Part shown: in pieces, positions 21,418 to 33,610 of the stretch | Layout: each line of letters opens with the position of its first letter | Numbering within the stretch: the first letter of the stretch is position 1 | Assembly (NCBI RefSeq): GCF_900700375.1 | Contig: NC_041721.1 | Coordinates: forward strand, 2,254,989-2,318,988 | Source of the DNA: Denticeps clupeoides | Lineage: Eukaryota; Chordata; Actinopteri; Clupeiformes; Denticipitidae | Length of the DNA stretch: 64,000 nt | Direction: 5' to 3' | Made by a program: the position numbers and the translations under genes | The notes under the pieces: generated by a model | Told to the model about the DNA's origin: nothing | The model's database searches: none | Seen by the model: the letters and a program-made list of their open reading frames with translations, nothing else

Positions 21418-21823
21418 ATATACAAAAAGGGAGAAATGTTCATATTTATTACTGACTGTGCTGACCGCTATTTATAACATTAATATTACTAATCACTTTA
21501 GTTTTATTAGTTTTATTAGATACCTGTATAAGCTGCATATCTAATATAATATACTAATAATAATCATACATGACTAGAATATTATTCTGATGGATTTCTT
21601 TTGAAAGCCACTGTGAGAAGATTGTCCCACATTAGAGATTTACTGATGAATATGTATGGATGAGAATATTTTCTATATTCTGATTTACAGATCAGTGTTA
21701 TTGTTGTAATAAAGCGACAGTCCAGACATGCTGAAATTGACTAAAATTATATTTTATTGTGTCAGTAAGAACATGGATCATGATAAAGATAAATGTGCAG
21801 GGTCTGGGGCGGAGTGGACGCTA

Positions 21824-22131
21824 CTAAGGACAGTTGGCCGTCCCCAGCGCTGCAGTGACTGGTGACTCTGAGCTGTGGGACGCCTGACAGGTGACCTTTT
21901 TGGCGCTGGACCACTCCTCAGAGGACAGAGTCAGGGAGCCGCTCCAACTGTACAGACCGTCCTTGTCCATCACGCCCGAACTGGACGCCCCAGTCCTGCT
22001 GCTCCCGTCCACTGTCCAGCTCAGGGTCCAGTCTGACGGGAAGCCCCTATTGGCCAGACAGAGCAGCGAATGCTGAGTAGACAGCTCGTCTCTGGCGGGG
22101 GACAGGATGGTCACCGTGGGACGTGTTCTTG
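21824..22131 (-). CDS. Immunoglobulin light chain constant exon, cluster 4 (C4)
   Basis: 308-base exon. The stop falls one codon early, so the chain ends ANCP without the final Glu found in all other copies; the interchain Cys is then second to last. Domain landmarks are intact; it reads SGSLTLSSEEW and AKKVTCQAS. Acceptor CAG at 22132-22134; AATAAA at 21753-21758. The early stop should not disturb the Ig fold. Confidence 0.93.
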
Positions 22132-22754
22132 CTGAAAGAGGAGTCAGAGTCAGACAGGAGTAGCTGTGGAGGGACAATCCCACTGGGACCAGTTCAACTG
22201 TACTGCTGCTGTACTGGTCATTCTCCAGCGTCCAGACATCATCATCATCATCACATGCAATTTATCTTCATCATTATACTTCTATTCAGCTGGGAGATCC
22301 GTTTAAATCAAAAGTGTCTTTCTGTTTCTACACCATCTTCATTATTAGTAGAATTTCAACAGCAACATGAGGATCTGCAGCTGATTAGAAGATCAGATCC
22401 AGCAAACCTCACCAAACAAGGAAAGATGTGAGAAGCTCAGCCGTGGACCGAACCCTCCTGTTTCACCCTGTTTTATACTCTTATTATTATATGATTTTAT
22501 ACTCCATACAAACTCATTTACTTACTGATGCAGCATTATTCTAACACGCTTTCATGTTTCTATCTAATCCCAATTTCAGAAACTAAAATACTTGGATGAT
22601 GGTCAGAAGATTCATTTAATTATAATCAATAGTTTGTTATAAAAAAGATTGAACATTATCTATTCAGCATATTTAGACTAAAGTTGAAAATGTTACTGGA
22701 AATTTAATATTTTATCAGATCACACAGACAAACACACAGAAGTGAAAAACTTAC

Positions 22755-22792
22755 TTCCAACACTGAGGCTGGTGCCGCCACCAAAAGTGAAC
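22755..22792 (-). CDS. J4 light-chain joining segment
   Basis: 38 bases reading FTFGGGTSLSVG, with a GTAAGT donor. Its SLSVG end pairs it with J3 rather than with J7, its partner by flank class. Confidence 0.93.
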
Positions 22793-22831
22793 CACAGTGG
22801 TACAGTTCCTACTTCTGGTCGTACAAAAACC
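22793..22831 (-). other. J4 recombination signal, 23-base spacer
   Basis: Heptamer 22793-22799, nonamer 22823-22831, 23-base spacer. Confidence 0.94.
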
Positions 22832-23495
22832 TGCCCTGCAGCCTGCAGCTTTTATAAAGACGCATCTACAGTAGAAACATAGAATTATATTTATACACCA
22901 GATACTAGAGCATGTCAGAATATCATCTATTAAAATATGATAAAAAAAGCTCATTTGTTTCTGTAATGTAGCTCAAAACTTAAACCATCGAACCTTCAGT
23001 CCCAACTAATTATAGAGGTTATTTTTATTATTAATGAAATATTCTAATTAAGTTTTTGTACTAGTACTAGTTTACTAGTAGACTAGACTAGAGACTATAA
23101 TACTAACCTGTTCACTTAAACACACTAACAAGAGTCTAATTATATCTGGACCAGACACATTTACATTTACAGAAATAAGATCAAATATGAAACTAATCAC
23201 ACTGGCAGGGAAAGGTCACTAAAAGACAAGATCTGATAAAAACTGGTCACATTTTCTGGTTTCTAAATTCAGGGTAAAATCTGTGACCTTGAGTCTGAAC
23301 TTCACGACTGAAAGTGAAGGATCCTTCAGCATCACTGGTCCAGTTTTAGTCTTATTTCACTTTTCAGGAGTTTAAATAAAGTTAATTTGCTATAAATAAT
23401 GAATTAATGGGTGTTTTGTGCAGATATTTGTGTATTCACACCCTGTATCTTCTGAGTTCTTCTTCTCAGTGGTTCCTGCAGGTTCCTCATCATGA

Positions 23496-23523
23496 GGTTT
23501 TTGTACAGAGCTCTATCACTGTG
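23496..23523 (-). other. V4 recombination signal, 12-base spacer
   Basis: Consensus heptamer 23517-23523, nonamer 23496-23504. Confidence 0.94.
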
Positions 23524-24002
23524 TGAGTGGCCAGCTGCTACTCTGCTGACAGTAATAAACTCCAGCATCTTCACCCTGGACTCCACTTATGGTCAAAATG
23601 AAATCTGAACCAGATCCAGTGCCGCTGAATCGACCTGGTGTCCGACTTTGACGAGCAGTGGCACCATATATCAGGAGTTTAGGAGCTTCTCCAGGTTTCT
23701 GAAGGTACCAGTGCAGGCTTCTGCTGACACTCGTGCTGGTTTTACAGTTGATCTTGACTGTATCTCCAGGCTGAGCCACATGTACAGCAGGAGTCTGAGT
23801 CAGGATGATGTCTCCTGCACATCCTGACATGAAGAGAACATTTTCATCAGGAACACAGTTGAACTCTAAGCTGTAAAAATGTCTTCACTTCAATAGTCAC
23901 CAGAGAAAAATCCATCACCGTTGTCCCCATCACTGTGCAGACTGAGAACCTACCGTGGATGTAGAAGACCAGCGTCCAGATGAAGATGTTGACCAGACTC
24001 AT
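23524..24002 (-). CDS. Immunoglobulin kappa-like V gene, cluster 4 (V4)
   Basis: Leader exon 23954-24002 begins MSLVNIFIW (Ser at position 2 where the others have Thr), intron 23824-23953, V exon 23524-23823. Cys, Trp and YYC are intact. CDR1 TSVSRS, CDR2 region GATARQS, then RTPGRFSG where other copies have GIPDRFSG; germline CDR3 QQSSSWPLT. This is the most diverged framework 3 in the window, but it stays open. Confidence 0.94.
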
Positions 24003-24092
24003 GTTTCCTCAGTCATAAAGTGGGAAAGGTCTCCAGATCTGCTCCATAAGTACCTGCAGCCCCCTGAGTCCTGCCATGTAAAGCGCTGCTCT

Positions 24093-24100
24093 ATGTAAAT
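24093..24100 (-). promoter_or_regulatory. V4 promoter octamer variant
   Basis: ATGTAAAT about 90 bases upstream of the V4 start codon. Confidence 0.7.
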
Positions 24101-24734
24101 CCTCTTCCTGAGTGACACCATCTGTCACACAAGCACTTCCTCCACCTCCCTCTGCTCCACTGCGGTGTGGTTCTGCTGTTCCACCACTTCATCTTGGTTT
24201 CAAACAGAAGTTAGAAGAAAAAAGCTCAGATCTGTTTTATTTGAGAATCTTGTTGTGAAACCTCTGGTCAGGAGATCTACTAAACCAGTGGAGTTTGGGC
24301 CTCAAGTCTACACTCATCATCTGCTCAGCAGATTGAGATGAATTTTGAGATTCGCTAAGGACAGAAACGATCTGGTCTTTCTGTCATGATCACACACCAA
24401 CTGCTGTACATTTATTTTTATTCTTCTGTACATTTTTCACAGATCTCACACACCTGAGGAGAATTCCTGGAGCTCTGAATTCAGGCCACGCCCCCTTCAG
24501 TCATAGCACATGTTGTATAATAAATTAGAAAGATAACTTTAAAATATTTTTCACACAACACCAAACCAGCATGTGACTCTGAGCACAAAAATAAAAAATT
24601 AAAAAGGATGAAAAGAGACGAGATAATAATAATAATCTATTTAAAAGTCACATGTACGATAATGATAATACAAATGAATTTTATTCATAATGCAATTTAC
24701 ATTTTACTAAAAATCCATTTTACTAAAAATCAGT
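24101..24734. other. Upstream flank of cluster 4
   Basis: V upstream flank to about 24420 (related to 55819-56120), then AT-rich repeat-like sequence related to 14260-14340. No gene is seen. Confidence 0.45.
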
Positions 24735-25088
24735 AAATAACGCTCATCAGAATCCTGGCCGTGCTGTTCTGAACATCGCCCTCGTCTTCCTCCGCTTATC
24801 CGGGTCCGGGTCGCGGGGGCAGCATCCCAAGTAGGGAACCCCAGACAGCCCCTCTCCCCAGCCACCTACACCAGCTCCTCCGGCAAAACCCCAAGGCGTT
24901 CCCAGACCAGACTGGCCTCCTGCCTGAAACATCTCCCCAGGGAGGCGTCCAGGAGGCCAGATGCCCGAACCACCTCAACTGGCTCCTCTCGATGTGGAGG
25001 AGCAGCGGTTCTACTCTGAGTCCCTCCAGAATGTCCGAGCTCCTCATCCTATCTCTAAGGGTGGCCACCCTACGGAGGAAACTCATTT
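24735..25088 (-). mobile_element. Rex3/RTE-like LINE fragment
   Basis: Minus-strand frame reads EMSFLRRVATLRDRMRSSD, LLLHIERSQLRWFGHL and GMLPPRPGPG, the Rex3/RTE C-terminal signature. It is related to 14611-15235 and ends abruptly where the plus-strand L2 begins. Confidence 0.75.
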
Positions 25089-28000
25089 CGAATTTGTAGC
25101 ATTGAACAAGTCTAGTCCTCCTGGATACAGCTATGTACACCAACCTCACTTAACTGGAAGAGGAGGTGGCGTCGCAGTCATTTTTAATGATAACCTCGGT
25201 ATTACTCATAAACCCGGACATGGATTTAACTCTTTTGAGATTCTACATACCAATATAACTCATGTAGTCTCACAAAATAAAAATAAGTTTATTCCATTGA
25301 TTATCATTTATAGACCCCCTGGACCTTATTCTGAGTTTCTTAGTGAATTTACAGATTTTGTCTCCAACTTAGTTGTATCTGTGGATAAAGCCCTAATTGT
25401 CGGCGACTTTAACATCCACTGTGATCTTGTACTGACCTTCGGTTTAAATATAGAAGATATAGTTACTCTTCCGCAATCTGAAATTATCTCAGATCATATC
25501 CTCATCGCTTTTAAAATATGTCTCAGAACAATAAACTCAACCCCCCTCATTATAGAGACAAACGGACAATTACATCAAGTATGGCACAGAGGTTTATTAA
25601 TACCTTACCAGATTTATCGACGCTGATAAACTCACCGTCAGACCCTGCTGAACTCGACCAAATGTCTAGAATTAACAGTGCGTAGTACGTTAGATAAAGT
25701 CTCTCCCCTCAAAAGGAAGATAGTAAGAGATAAAAACTTAATTCCTTGGTATAATGATCACACACGCTCGCTTAAGAAGACCGCCCGGAAATAAGAATGT
25801 AAATGTAAATTATTCAGAATAGCGTGGAAGTAGAGAAGGCTCGATCAACGTATCTGTGCTCGTTAATAGACAAGAACAAAAATAATCCCGGATTCCTGTT
25901 TAACACTACAGCCAAACTAACCAGGAATAAGACAGAAACGGATACTTCCACTTAATATCATCATAGTAGTGACGATTTTATGAATTTGAATACTATAATA
26001 GTCACGAACAGAGATAAGATTAAAAGCACAACAAATAGCTCCGCCAATATTTCCATGGAAAATAATCTTCTAATAGACGACCACTGATTAGAACTAGTCA
26101 ACCTTATTAAAGAGCATGAATTAATTAAATTAATCTCGTCGTCAAATCAATGTACTTGCGCTTTGAATCCGATTCCAACAAGGTTCCTTAAGCAAATAGC
26201 ACCCAATATTATAAATTCTACCCTCAAAATTGTTAACTCGTTGCTTAGCACCGGCCACGTACCAAGTTCGTTCAAGGTAGCAGTCATTAGACCCCTGATT
26301 AAAAATCCTGATCTTGATTGCAGTCAGCTTTCAAATTATAGACCGATATCCAACCTTCCGTTTATATTAAAAATCTTGGAAAAAGTCGTAACCCAGCAGC
26401 TGAGCGCATACCTAGACTGTAACAATATCCATGAAGTATATCAATCGGGATTTAGACCTCATCATAGCACTGAGACAGCGCTGGTTAAAGTGGTTAATGA
26501 CCTTCTGTTGGCCTCTGATCAGGGACGCATCTCGCTGCTTGTCCTGCTTGATCTGAGTGCAGAGTTTGGTGCAGGTGACGTCATGCGCATACATGGTATT
26601 AGCTTTCATTGCTACGCTGACAACACACAGCTGTATCTGTCAGCAATGCCAGATCAGAGGCAGCAGCTGAACAAAATAGAGAATTGTCTGAAGGACATTA
26701 GACAGTGGATGCTCACCAACTTTCTCCTGTTAAACCCTGACAAGACAGAAGCGCTTGTACTTGGGCCTCAAGTAACCAGGCATAAGCTGGCTGACTACAC
26801 AATAACCCTGGAGAGCCTTTCTATCTCACCGAGTATTGAAGTGAAGGATCTAGGTGTCATCATTGATGCAGGTCTCTCATTCAGTTCGCACGTAGATAAT
26901 GTCACTAGGATAGCATTCTTTCACCTTAGAAATATTGCGAAAATAAGAAATATCATTTCAATGCATGATGCAGAAAAGTTGGTCCATGCATTTATTACAT
27001 CAAGATTAGATTACTGCAATGCATTACTGTCTGGATGCTCTAGTAGGTGCATGAGTAAACTCCAGCTAGTACAGAATGCTGCAGCCAGAGTTCTAACTAG
27101 AACTAGGAAATTTGACAACATCACCCCAGTCTTACAATCACTGCAGTGGCAATGGTCTCGCCCCGCAATACCTGAGTGAACTTTTGGTTCTTTACGAACC
27201 GCCACGCCCCCTTCGATCAATGGGTGCGGGGTCACTACTGGTACCAATTGTGCACAAGGTCACAGCTGGGAGCAGATCCTTATCCCATAGAGTTCCGCAG
27301 TTGTGGAACGGCTTGCCTGTCAGTGTCCGGGACTCAGACACAGTCTCAATGTTTAAATCCAATCTCAAAACCTTTATTGTTAAAATCCTAGACCCTCATT
27401 TCACTTCACTTTGATGCAGTGTCAATTATAAAGTCCATTTTATCACAGAGTCCCCCTGTTAGACACATACAAAGTTAAATTCACTTTAGTTAGGCTGTCC
27501 TAGTTAGGGTACCGGGCCACTGTAGCACCAATACACCACCATAACCACATATTTCAGTATCGGTCGTACAGTGCAACCGTCTGCCGCTGCTTCTGTTTGT
27601 TTTCTCCGAGACACGGAATCAAGCGCCCAGACTACTGGCAGACCCCAGTGAAGAGACCAGCAAATAAATCCTGGTTCCTGACAACTGCTTAACAAGGACA
27701 AAACATGACACAAACCAGAGGGTCACCACAGCCACCACCACCGTTACAACTACAGCTTCAGGGATCTTCAAGTGGACCAGTAACATCATTGTGGACACGT
27801 AATCTAGACCATGACACTGAATACATCCTGGACTTCTCCAACCCTACAACTGTAGGACTTATTATTATATCATCCCCAACCCTGCACGGACACCATTTGC
27901 AGGCTCACTCTACCCTGGAAGGGGGTCCCTCTCTGTATCACTCCTTCCCAAGGTTTCTTCTTTTTTTTCTCTCTCCTAGAGGTTTTCCTTGTGTGCAAAA

Positions 28001-28107
28001 GGGTCAAGTGTGGGGGGTGTCAACTGTAGGGCCTGTCACAGCCCATTGAGACATACTGTATGTGATTTTGGGCTATATAAGAAATAAATGTTGTTGTTGT
28101 TGTTGTA
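25088..28107 (+). mobile_element. L2-type LINE, copy 1, 5-prime truncated and broken
   Basis: It encodes part of an endonuclease domain (GGGVAVIFND, LIVGDFNIH), then a reverse transcriptase ([58 protein letters not shown]) and the L2-typical LGVIIDAGLSFSSHV and FHLRNIAKIRN. A long 3-prime part ends in TTTGGGCTATATAAGAAATA and a (GTT)n tail. The body has internal deletions and frame breaks; the YADD box reads YADN here. Copy 2 is at 44151-47565. Confidence 0.88.
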
Positions 28108-28142
28108 AACACAGGAGCAAACTCAAAACTCCGGTCTGGAAC

Positions 28143-28560
28143 ACGGACCTGGAGCACCCCACAAATTCAGGTTCATGACAGTTTTTAAATTCCCTGCAGG
28201 GTCCCGATGTCCATGACGAACTCCAGTGGGGTCATAGATACCTTTGTGTGGCAGGACCTCGGGGCTCAGGACAGTCCACCTTGGGGTTGAGGAGAACTGT
28301 CGCAGTGTCCTTGTGTTCCCGGTGATGCTCGAGGTGAGGACATGTGTTTGGTTCTTCGGCGCTGTCAGGACACTGAGAGGAGTTGGCGAGCAGGTACTGG
28401 TCGAGGACAGATCTCCAGTGACGATGATGCCGGTGCTGGACTGGACTCAGACTCATTTGATGTCCAACTCTCACCAATGGCGGGCCTGCTATCTTGTGAC
28501 ATGGCGGGAGTCACGCCTTCTAGGGAGGGTCCTATCAAGAATCTGGCCTGAACTTAATGC
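28143..28560. repeat. Beta-class flank block, copy 2
   Basis: Paralogue of 11901-12261 and 56381-56830, here missing a short internal piece. Unclassified and non-coding as far as can be seen. Confidence 0.6.
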
Positions 28561-28768
28561 ATTTTGGGGGATATTTGTAAATTTGTGGAGCACATTTTCT
28601 CCAGAGAGGGAAGAGTGATGAGCTGCCTGAAGATCCCAGGGAAGTCAGATCACTTGTTTAAAGTATATTTCATGTCACCTTTGGTCAGATGATGAGGCTG
28701 ATTCTGTCGGTTCTCTCATTATATCAGTTTTAAAAAAGGCAACATCTTCTGCTGATCAGACCAGATTG
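28561..28768. other. Beta flank, remainder
   Basis: It matches 56831-57033 and, more loosely, the alpha flank at 48000-48080. No gene is seen. Confidence 0.5.
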
Positions 28769-28968
28769 GGCCATGGTGGCTGGTGGTTAAGGAAATGCCC
28801 CGTAATCAGAAGGTTTCCGGTTCGAATCCCAATAGTGTCCCCACACACTTCTCCATGGGCGTCTGTCATGGCTGCCCACTGTTCACCAAGGGTGATGGTT
28901 AAAAGCAGAGGACACATTTCACCGTATCACCGTGTGCTGTGCTGCAGTGTTTCACAATGACAATCAGG
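28769..28968 (+). mobile_element. tRNA-derived SINE, diverged
   Basis: B box GGTTCGAATCC and body like the SINE at 20466. The insertion is shared with 57034-57274 but absent from the alpha flanks at 16620 and 48365. Confidence 0.75.
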
Positions 28969-29090
28969 ATCAAGACCCTGATCGAACATATTTAAAATAA
29001 AATATATACATTTTAATGAACCGAATCAGAAGCATTTCAATATAAAAGTTTAATTGTAAAAATGATGAAGATGCTGCCGTCTCCTGTACA

Positions 29091-29225
29091 GAAGTGAAAC
29101 TGCAGCCATGTGACCCTGAAAGTTGTAGATTTGGACTTGATGATATTTGCATGGCTGCGCTCCACTTCTTCTCCAACTCTGAGAATAGAGCAGCTCTCCG
29201 ACCAGATGTTCATCACACACAACAG
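29091..29225. promoter_or_regulatory. Cluster 5 downstream octamer block
   Basis: Octamer ATTTGCAT at 29145-29152, 473 bases past the C5 stop. Confidence 0.6.
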
Positions 29226-29624
29226 ATATAGAAAAAGGGAGAAATGTTCATATTTATTACTGACTGTGCTGACCGCTATTTATAACATTAATATTATTAA
29301 TCACTTTAGTTTTATTATTAATATTAGATACCTGTATAAGCTGCATCTCTAATATAATATACTAATAATAATCATACATGACTAGAATATTATTCTGATG
29401 GTTTTCTTTTGAAAGCCACTGTGAGAAGATTTTACCACATTAGAGATTTACTGATGAATATGTATGGATGAGAATATTTTCTATATTCTGATTTACAGAT
29501 CAGTGTTATTGTTGTAATAAAGCGACAGTCCAGACACGCTGAAATGGACTAAAATTATATTTTATTGTGTCAGTAAGAACATCATGATAAAGATAAATTT
29601 GCAGGGTCTGGGGCAGAGTGGACG

Positions 29625-29935
29625 CTACTCAGGACAGTCGGCCGTCCCCAGTGCTGCAGTGACCGGTGACTCTGAGCTGTGGGACGCCTGACAGGTGACC
29701 TCTTTGGCGCTGGACCACTCCTTAGCGGTCAGAGTCAGGGAGCTGCTCCAGCTGTACAGACCGTCCTTCTCCATCACGCCCGGACTGGACGCCCCAGTCC
29801 TGCTGCTCCCGTCCACCGTCCAGCTCAGGGTCCAGTCTGACGGGAAGCCCCTATTGGCCAGACAGAGCAGCGAGTGCTGAGTGGACAGCTCGTCTCTGGT
29901 GGGGGACAGGATGGTCACTGTGGGACGTGTTCTTA
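29625..29935 (-). CDS. Immunoglobulin light chain constant exon, cluster 5 (C5)
   Basis: 311-base exon; domain landmarks intact (SLLCLANRGF, DWTLSW, EVTCQAS, ADCPE). The exon begins TA where most begin CA, so the J-C split codon would encode Ile instead of Thr. It reads SPTRDELSTQ and SSSLTLTAKEW. Acceptor CAG at 29936-29938; AATAAA at 29561-29566. Open, but the cluster's V leader has a damaged splice donor. Confidence 0.94.
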
Positions 29936-30519
29936 CTGAAACAGGAGTCAGAGTTAGAGAGGAGTAGCGGTGGAGGGACGATTCCACTGGGACCAGTTCA
30001 ACTGTACTGCTGCTGTACTGGTCATTCTCCAGCGTCCAGACATCATCATCATCATCACATGCAATTTATCTTCATCTTTACACTTCTATTCAGCTGGGAG
30101 ATCCGTTTAAATCAAAAGTGTCTTTCTGTTTCTACACCATCTTCATTATTAGTAGAATTTCAACAGCAACATGAGGATCTGCAAACCTCACCAAACAAGG
30201 AAAGATGTGAGAAGCTCAGCCGTGGACCGAACCCTCCTGTTTCACCCTGTTTTCTACTCTTATTATTATATGATTTTATACTCCATACAAACTCATTTAC
30301 TTACTGATGCAGCATTATTCTAACACGCTTTCATGTTTCTATCTAATCAATAATTTCAGATACTTGGATGATGGTCAGAAGTTTCATTTAATTATAATCA
30401 ATAGTTTGTTGTAGAAAATAATGAACATTTTCTATACAGCATAAAGTTGAAAATGTTACTGGAAATTAAATTTTTTATCTGAACAGATAGACAAACACAC
30501 ACAGAAGTGAAAAACTTAC

Positions 30520-30557
30520 TTCCAAATTCAACGCTGGTGCCGCCACCAAAAGTGTAC
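30520..30557 (-). CDS. J5 light-chain joining segment
   Basis: 38 bases reading YTFGGGTSVEFG; Tyr replaces Phe at the first position. J8 shares this Tyr, consistent with clusters 5 and 8 being paralogous. Confidence 0.93.
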
Positions 30558-30596
30558 CACAGTGGTACAGTTCCTACTTCTGGTCGTACAAAAACC
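30558..30596 (-). other. J5 recombination signal, 23-base spacer
   Basis: Heptamer 30558-30564, nonamer 30588-30596, 23-base spacer. Confidence 0.94.
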
Positions 30597-31061
30597 TGCC
30601 CTGCAGCCTGCAGCTTTTATAAAGACGCATCTGCAGTAGAAACACAGAATTATATTTATACACCAGATACTAGAGCATCTCAGAATATGACCTATTAAAA
30701 TATGATTAAAAAGCTAATTTGTTTCTGTAATGTAGCTCAAAACTTATTTTTATTAGTAATTAAATATTCTAATTAAGTTTTTGTACTAGTACTAGTTTAC
30801 TAGTAGACTAGACTAGAGACTAAAATACTAACCTGTTCACATAAACACACTAACAAGAGTCTAATTATATCTGGACCAGACACATTTACATTTACAGAAA
30901 TAAGATCAAATATGAAACTAATCATACTGCCTCTAAATAAAATTAATTAGCTATAAATAATAAAATGATTGGTGTTTTGTGCAGATATTTGTGTATTTGA
31001 TCCACACCCTGTATCTTCTGAGCTCTTCTTCTCAGTGGTTCCTGCAGGTTCTTTATGATGA

Positions 31062-31089
31062 GGTTTTTGTACAGAGCCCTATCACTGTG
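31062..31089 (-). other. V5 recombination signal, 12-base spacer
   Basis: Consensus heptamer 31083-31089, nonamer 31062-31070. Confidence 0.94.
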
Positions 31090-31570
31090 TGAGCGGCCAG
31101 CTGCTACTCTGCTGACAGTAATAAACTCCAGCATCTTCACCCTGGACTCCACTTATGGTCAACGTGAAATCTGAACCAGATCCAGCACCACTGAATCGAT
31201 CTGGTATCCCATCATGACGAGTTGTTGCATATCTAATCAGGAGTTTAGGAGCTTCTCCAGGTTTCTGCAGGTACCAGTGAAGGCTAGTGCTGACACTCGT
31301 GCTGGTTTTACAGTTGATCTTGACTGTATCTCCAGGCTGAACCACATGGACAGCAGAAGTCTGAGTCAGGATGATGTCTCCTGTACATCCTGACATAAAG
31401 AGAACATTTTCATCAGGAACACAGTTGAACTCTGAGCTGTAAAAACTTCTTCACTTCAATAAAGTCACCAGAGAAAAATCCATCACCGGTGTCCGCATCA
31501 CTGTGCAGACTGAGAACCTATCGTGGATGTAGAAGACCAGCGTCCAGATGAAGATGTTGACCAGAGTCAT
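31090..31570 (-). CDS. Immunoglobulin kappa-like V gene with altered leader splice donor, cluster 5 (V5)
   Basis: Leader exon 31522-31570 ([16 protein letters not shown]), intron 31390-31521, V exon 31090-31389. The V exon is open: [27 protein letters not shown]1 TSVSTS, germline CDR3 QQSSSWPLT. The leader donor reads ATAGGT where the other eight V genes have GTAGGT, so normal splicing should fail. The next GT is four bases on and would shift the frame. Probably a splice-impaired gene, although its V exon and recombination signal look sound. Confidence 0.9.
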
Positions 31571-31660
31571 GGTTCCTCGGTCATAAAGTGTGAAAGGTCT
31601 CCAGATCTGCTCCATAAGTACCTGCAGCCCCCTGAGTCCTGCCATGTAAAGCGCTGCTCT

Positions 31661-31668
31661 ATGTAAAT
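31661..31668 (-). promoter_or_regulatory. V5 promoter octamer variant
   Basis: ATGTAAAT about 90 bases upstream of the V5 start codon. Confidence 0.7.
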
Positions 31669-32050
31669 CCTCTTCCTGAGTGACACCATCTGTCACACCA
31701 GCACTTCCTCCACCTCCCTCTGCTCCACTGGGGTGTGGTTCTGCTGTTCCACCACTTCATCCTGGTTTCACACAGAAGTTAGAAGAAAAGAGCTCAGATC
31801 TGCGCCTGTTTTTATTTGAGGGTGTTGGAGTGAAACGTCTGGTCAGGAGATCATCTAAACCAGTGGAGTTTGGGCCTCTACTGTACACTCATCATCTTCT
31901 CAGCAGATCAAGATGAACCGATCTTCTCTTTCTGTCATGTTCACACACCAACTGCTGTCCTTCTTTATTCTGCTGTACATTTATTCAATTGAAAACTGCA
32001 AGTAAGATGAAGATGATATAAAAGTATGAATTTATTGTCGTACGGGGGCA
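31669..32050. other. Upstream flank of cluster 5
   Basis: Non-coding; matches 10933-11320 and 60206-60590. It stops exactly at the provirus LTR. Confidence 0.6.
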
Positions 32051-32350
32051 TGTTAGAAGAATTTGACTCTTCTCTTTAGAAGGTGTTATTTTAGTCTTTA
32101 GTCTCCCTTTAGTCTCCAACCATGTATGGAGTTGTTTTATTTCTGTTCTGCCTGCATTCCTATGTTTTTTCCGTGACTCACCTGTTCGGGGTCACAATTC
32201 TGTGTATAAATAAAGACTACTAGCTTGGCTTAGGCAGAAATCGGTTAGCACTTCGGTGGACCCTTTCTCCTCAGCTGAGCAAAGAATGGCACATGGTTCT
32301 CCTGTCTACTTCTTGCTCTGGCGCTGCACGGTGACTGCTTTCACCCAACA
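32051..32350 (+). repeat. Provirus left LTR
   Basis: Starts TGTTAGAAG and ends CACCCAACA, with TATAAATAAAG inside. Confidence 0.93.
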
Positions 32351-32355
32351 TTTAA

Positions 32356-32372
32356 TGGTCCTTCGAGCCGGA
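32356..32372 (+). other. Provirus primer-binding site matching tRNA-Tyr
   Basis: TGGTCCTTCGAGCCGGA is complementary to the CCA-tailed 3-prime end of vertebrate tRNA-Tyr (CCGGCTCGAAGGACCA). It lies five bases after the LTR. The tRNA match is from memory. Confidence 0.75.
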
Positions 32373-33610
32373 TTCTGAAACTGGTCTTCATCGCCATGGG
32401 AAGCCAACGCTGAAATCTGCCGGCAGTCTCAACCTTAGGTGAGATTCAAAAGACCTGGACCGCGACGTTCGGGGTCAGGCCAGCGGTTAAAACCGGTCCA
32501 CGGCGGTGAGGACCAGTTGACGGATCAACGAATCAAAGAAGGGCAGAGCGTGGATTGGAGGACCAGGGTGCCAGGTAGATTTCGCATAGACGTGTGTGAA
32601 AGTCAGAACGATCTGAGTGGGACAACAAGACAATATTTATACGGCCCTAGAGGACCGGTCTGTTGTCCGCGTTTTTTGTTTTACCCAAGGTGGCATACGG
32701 ACCAGTGTGACTCGATGCTGGGTTTCATCCCTTAAATAACAACACTGTAACATCACCGATATTGTGCATGTTTGTTGGCTTCTGATTATCACAAATACTG
32801 GAGACTGTCACTAAGGGCGAATAACAGGAAGCATGGGGATGACTCAGAGTAAACTCGATCTCACGGGAGATGCCAGAGTTATGGACCAATATAGTCCAGG
32901 TTCCACGGTGTATGTAAACAGGTGGAAGAATAAATACAGTTTCTCGAGGAAACTGATTACTACAGATGTAGTAGAATTGTTGTTGTATTAAGTTTGGAAA
33001 AGTTGAAGCAGAAAAAGCAAAAGAAAAAGGAGAAAATATGAAGACAAGAACTAGAGGCTGAGAAATGGCTGGAGCAGTGTAAAGCGACAGATGAAGGTGA
33101 AAAGAGAAGGGAAAAAAAGAAAGGTTTTGGCAAATATTGTTGGTTTTGATGAAGAGACACAGGGAGGAATTAGAGTGCAGAGAGAAGGTCAGAGAGGTCA
33201 GGCGCAGGCCCTCAGACAAGAAGTACAGAGACGGGGAAGAGAACCAGAGAGAGGGGGAGGAAGGAGAGAAGGTCAGGGGGATTCCAGTGTGCGTCCCAAA
33301 ATACCCATAAGAGGGGATAGGTCACCCCCATGTAAAAGTGATCGATTGAAAGAGAAGAAAAAACGTGAAATATACCCACAAGATCAGCTAAAAGACATTG
33401 AACATAGCTTTCATTCCAAACATGATGTGGTATACAAAGAGTCAGATAGTCAAAGTGATGACAAACTTCCAATAAGCTATATATATTTCCTATGGTAGAA
33501 GTGGCCAACCCGCGGGCGGGAAATGGACAACCTGCTACCATTAAAGTTTTTAGAAATGCATCGAGTGGTTGCTTTGATGCTTAAATCTCAATATTATAGA
33601 GTAAGGGAAG

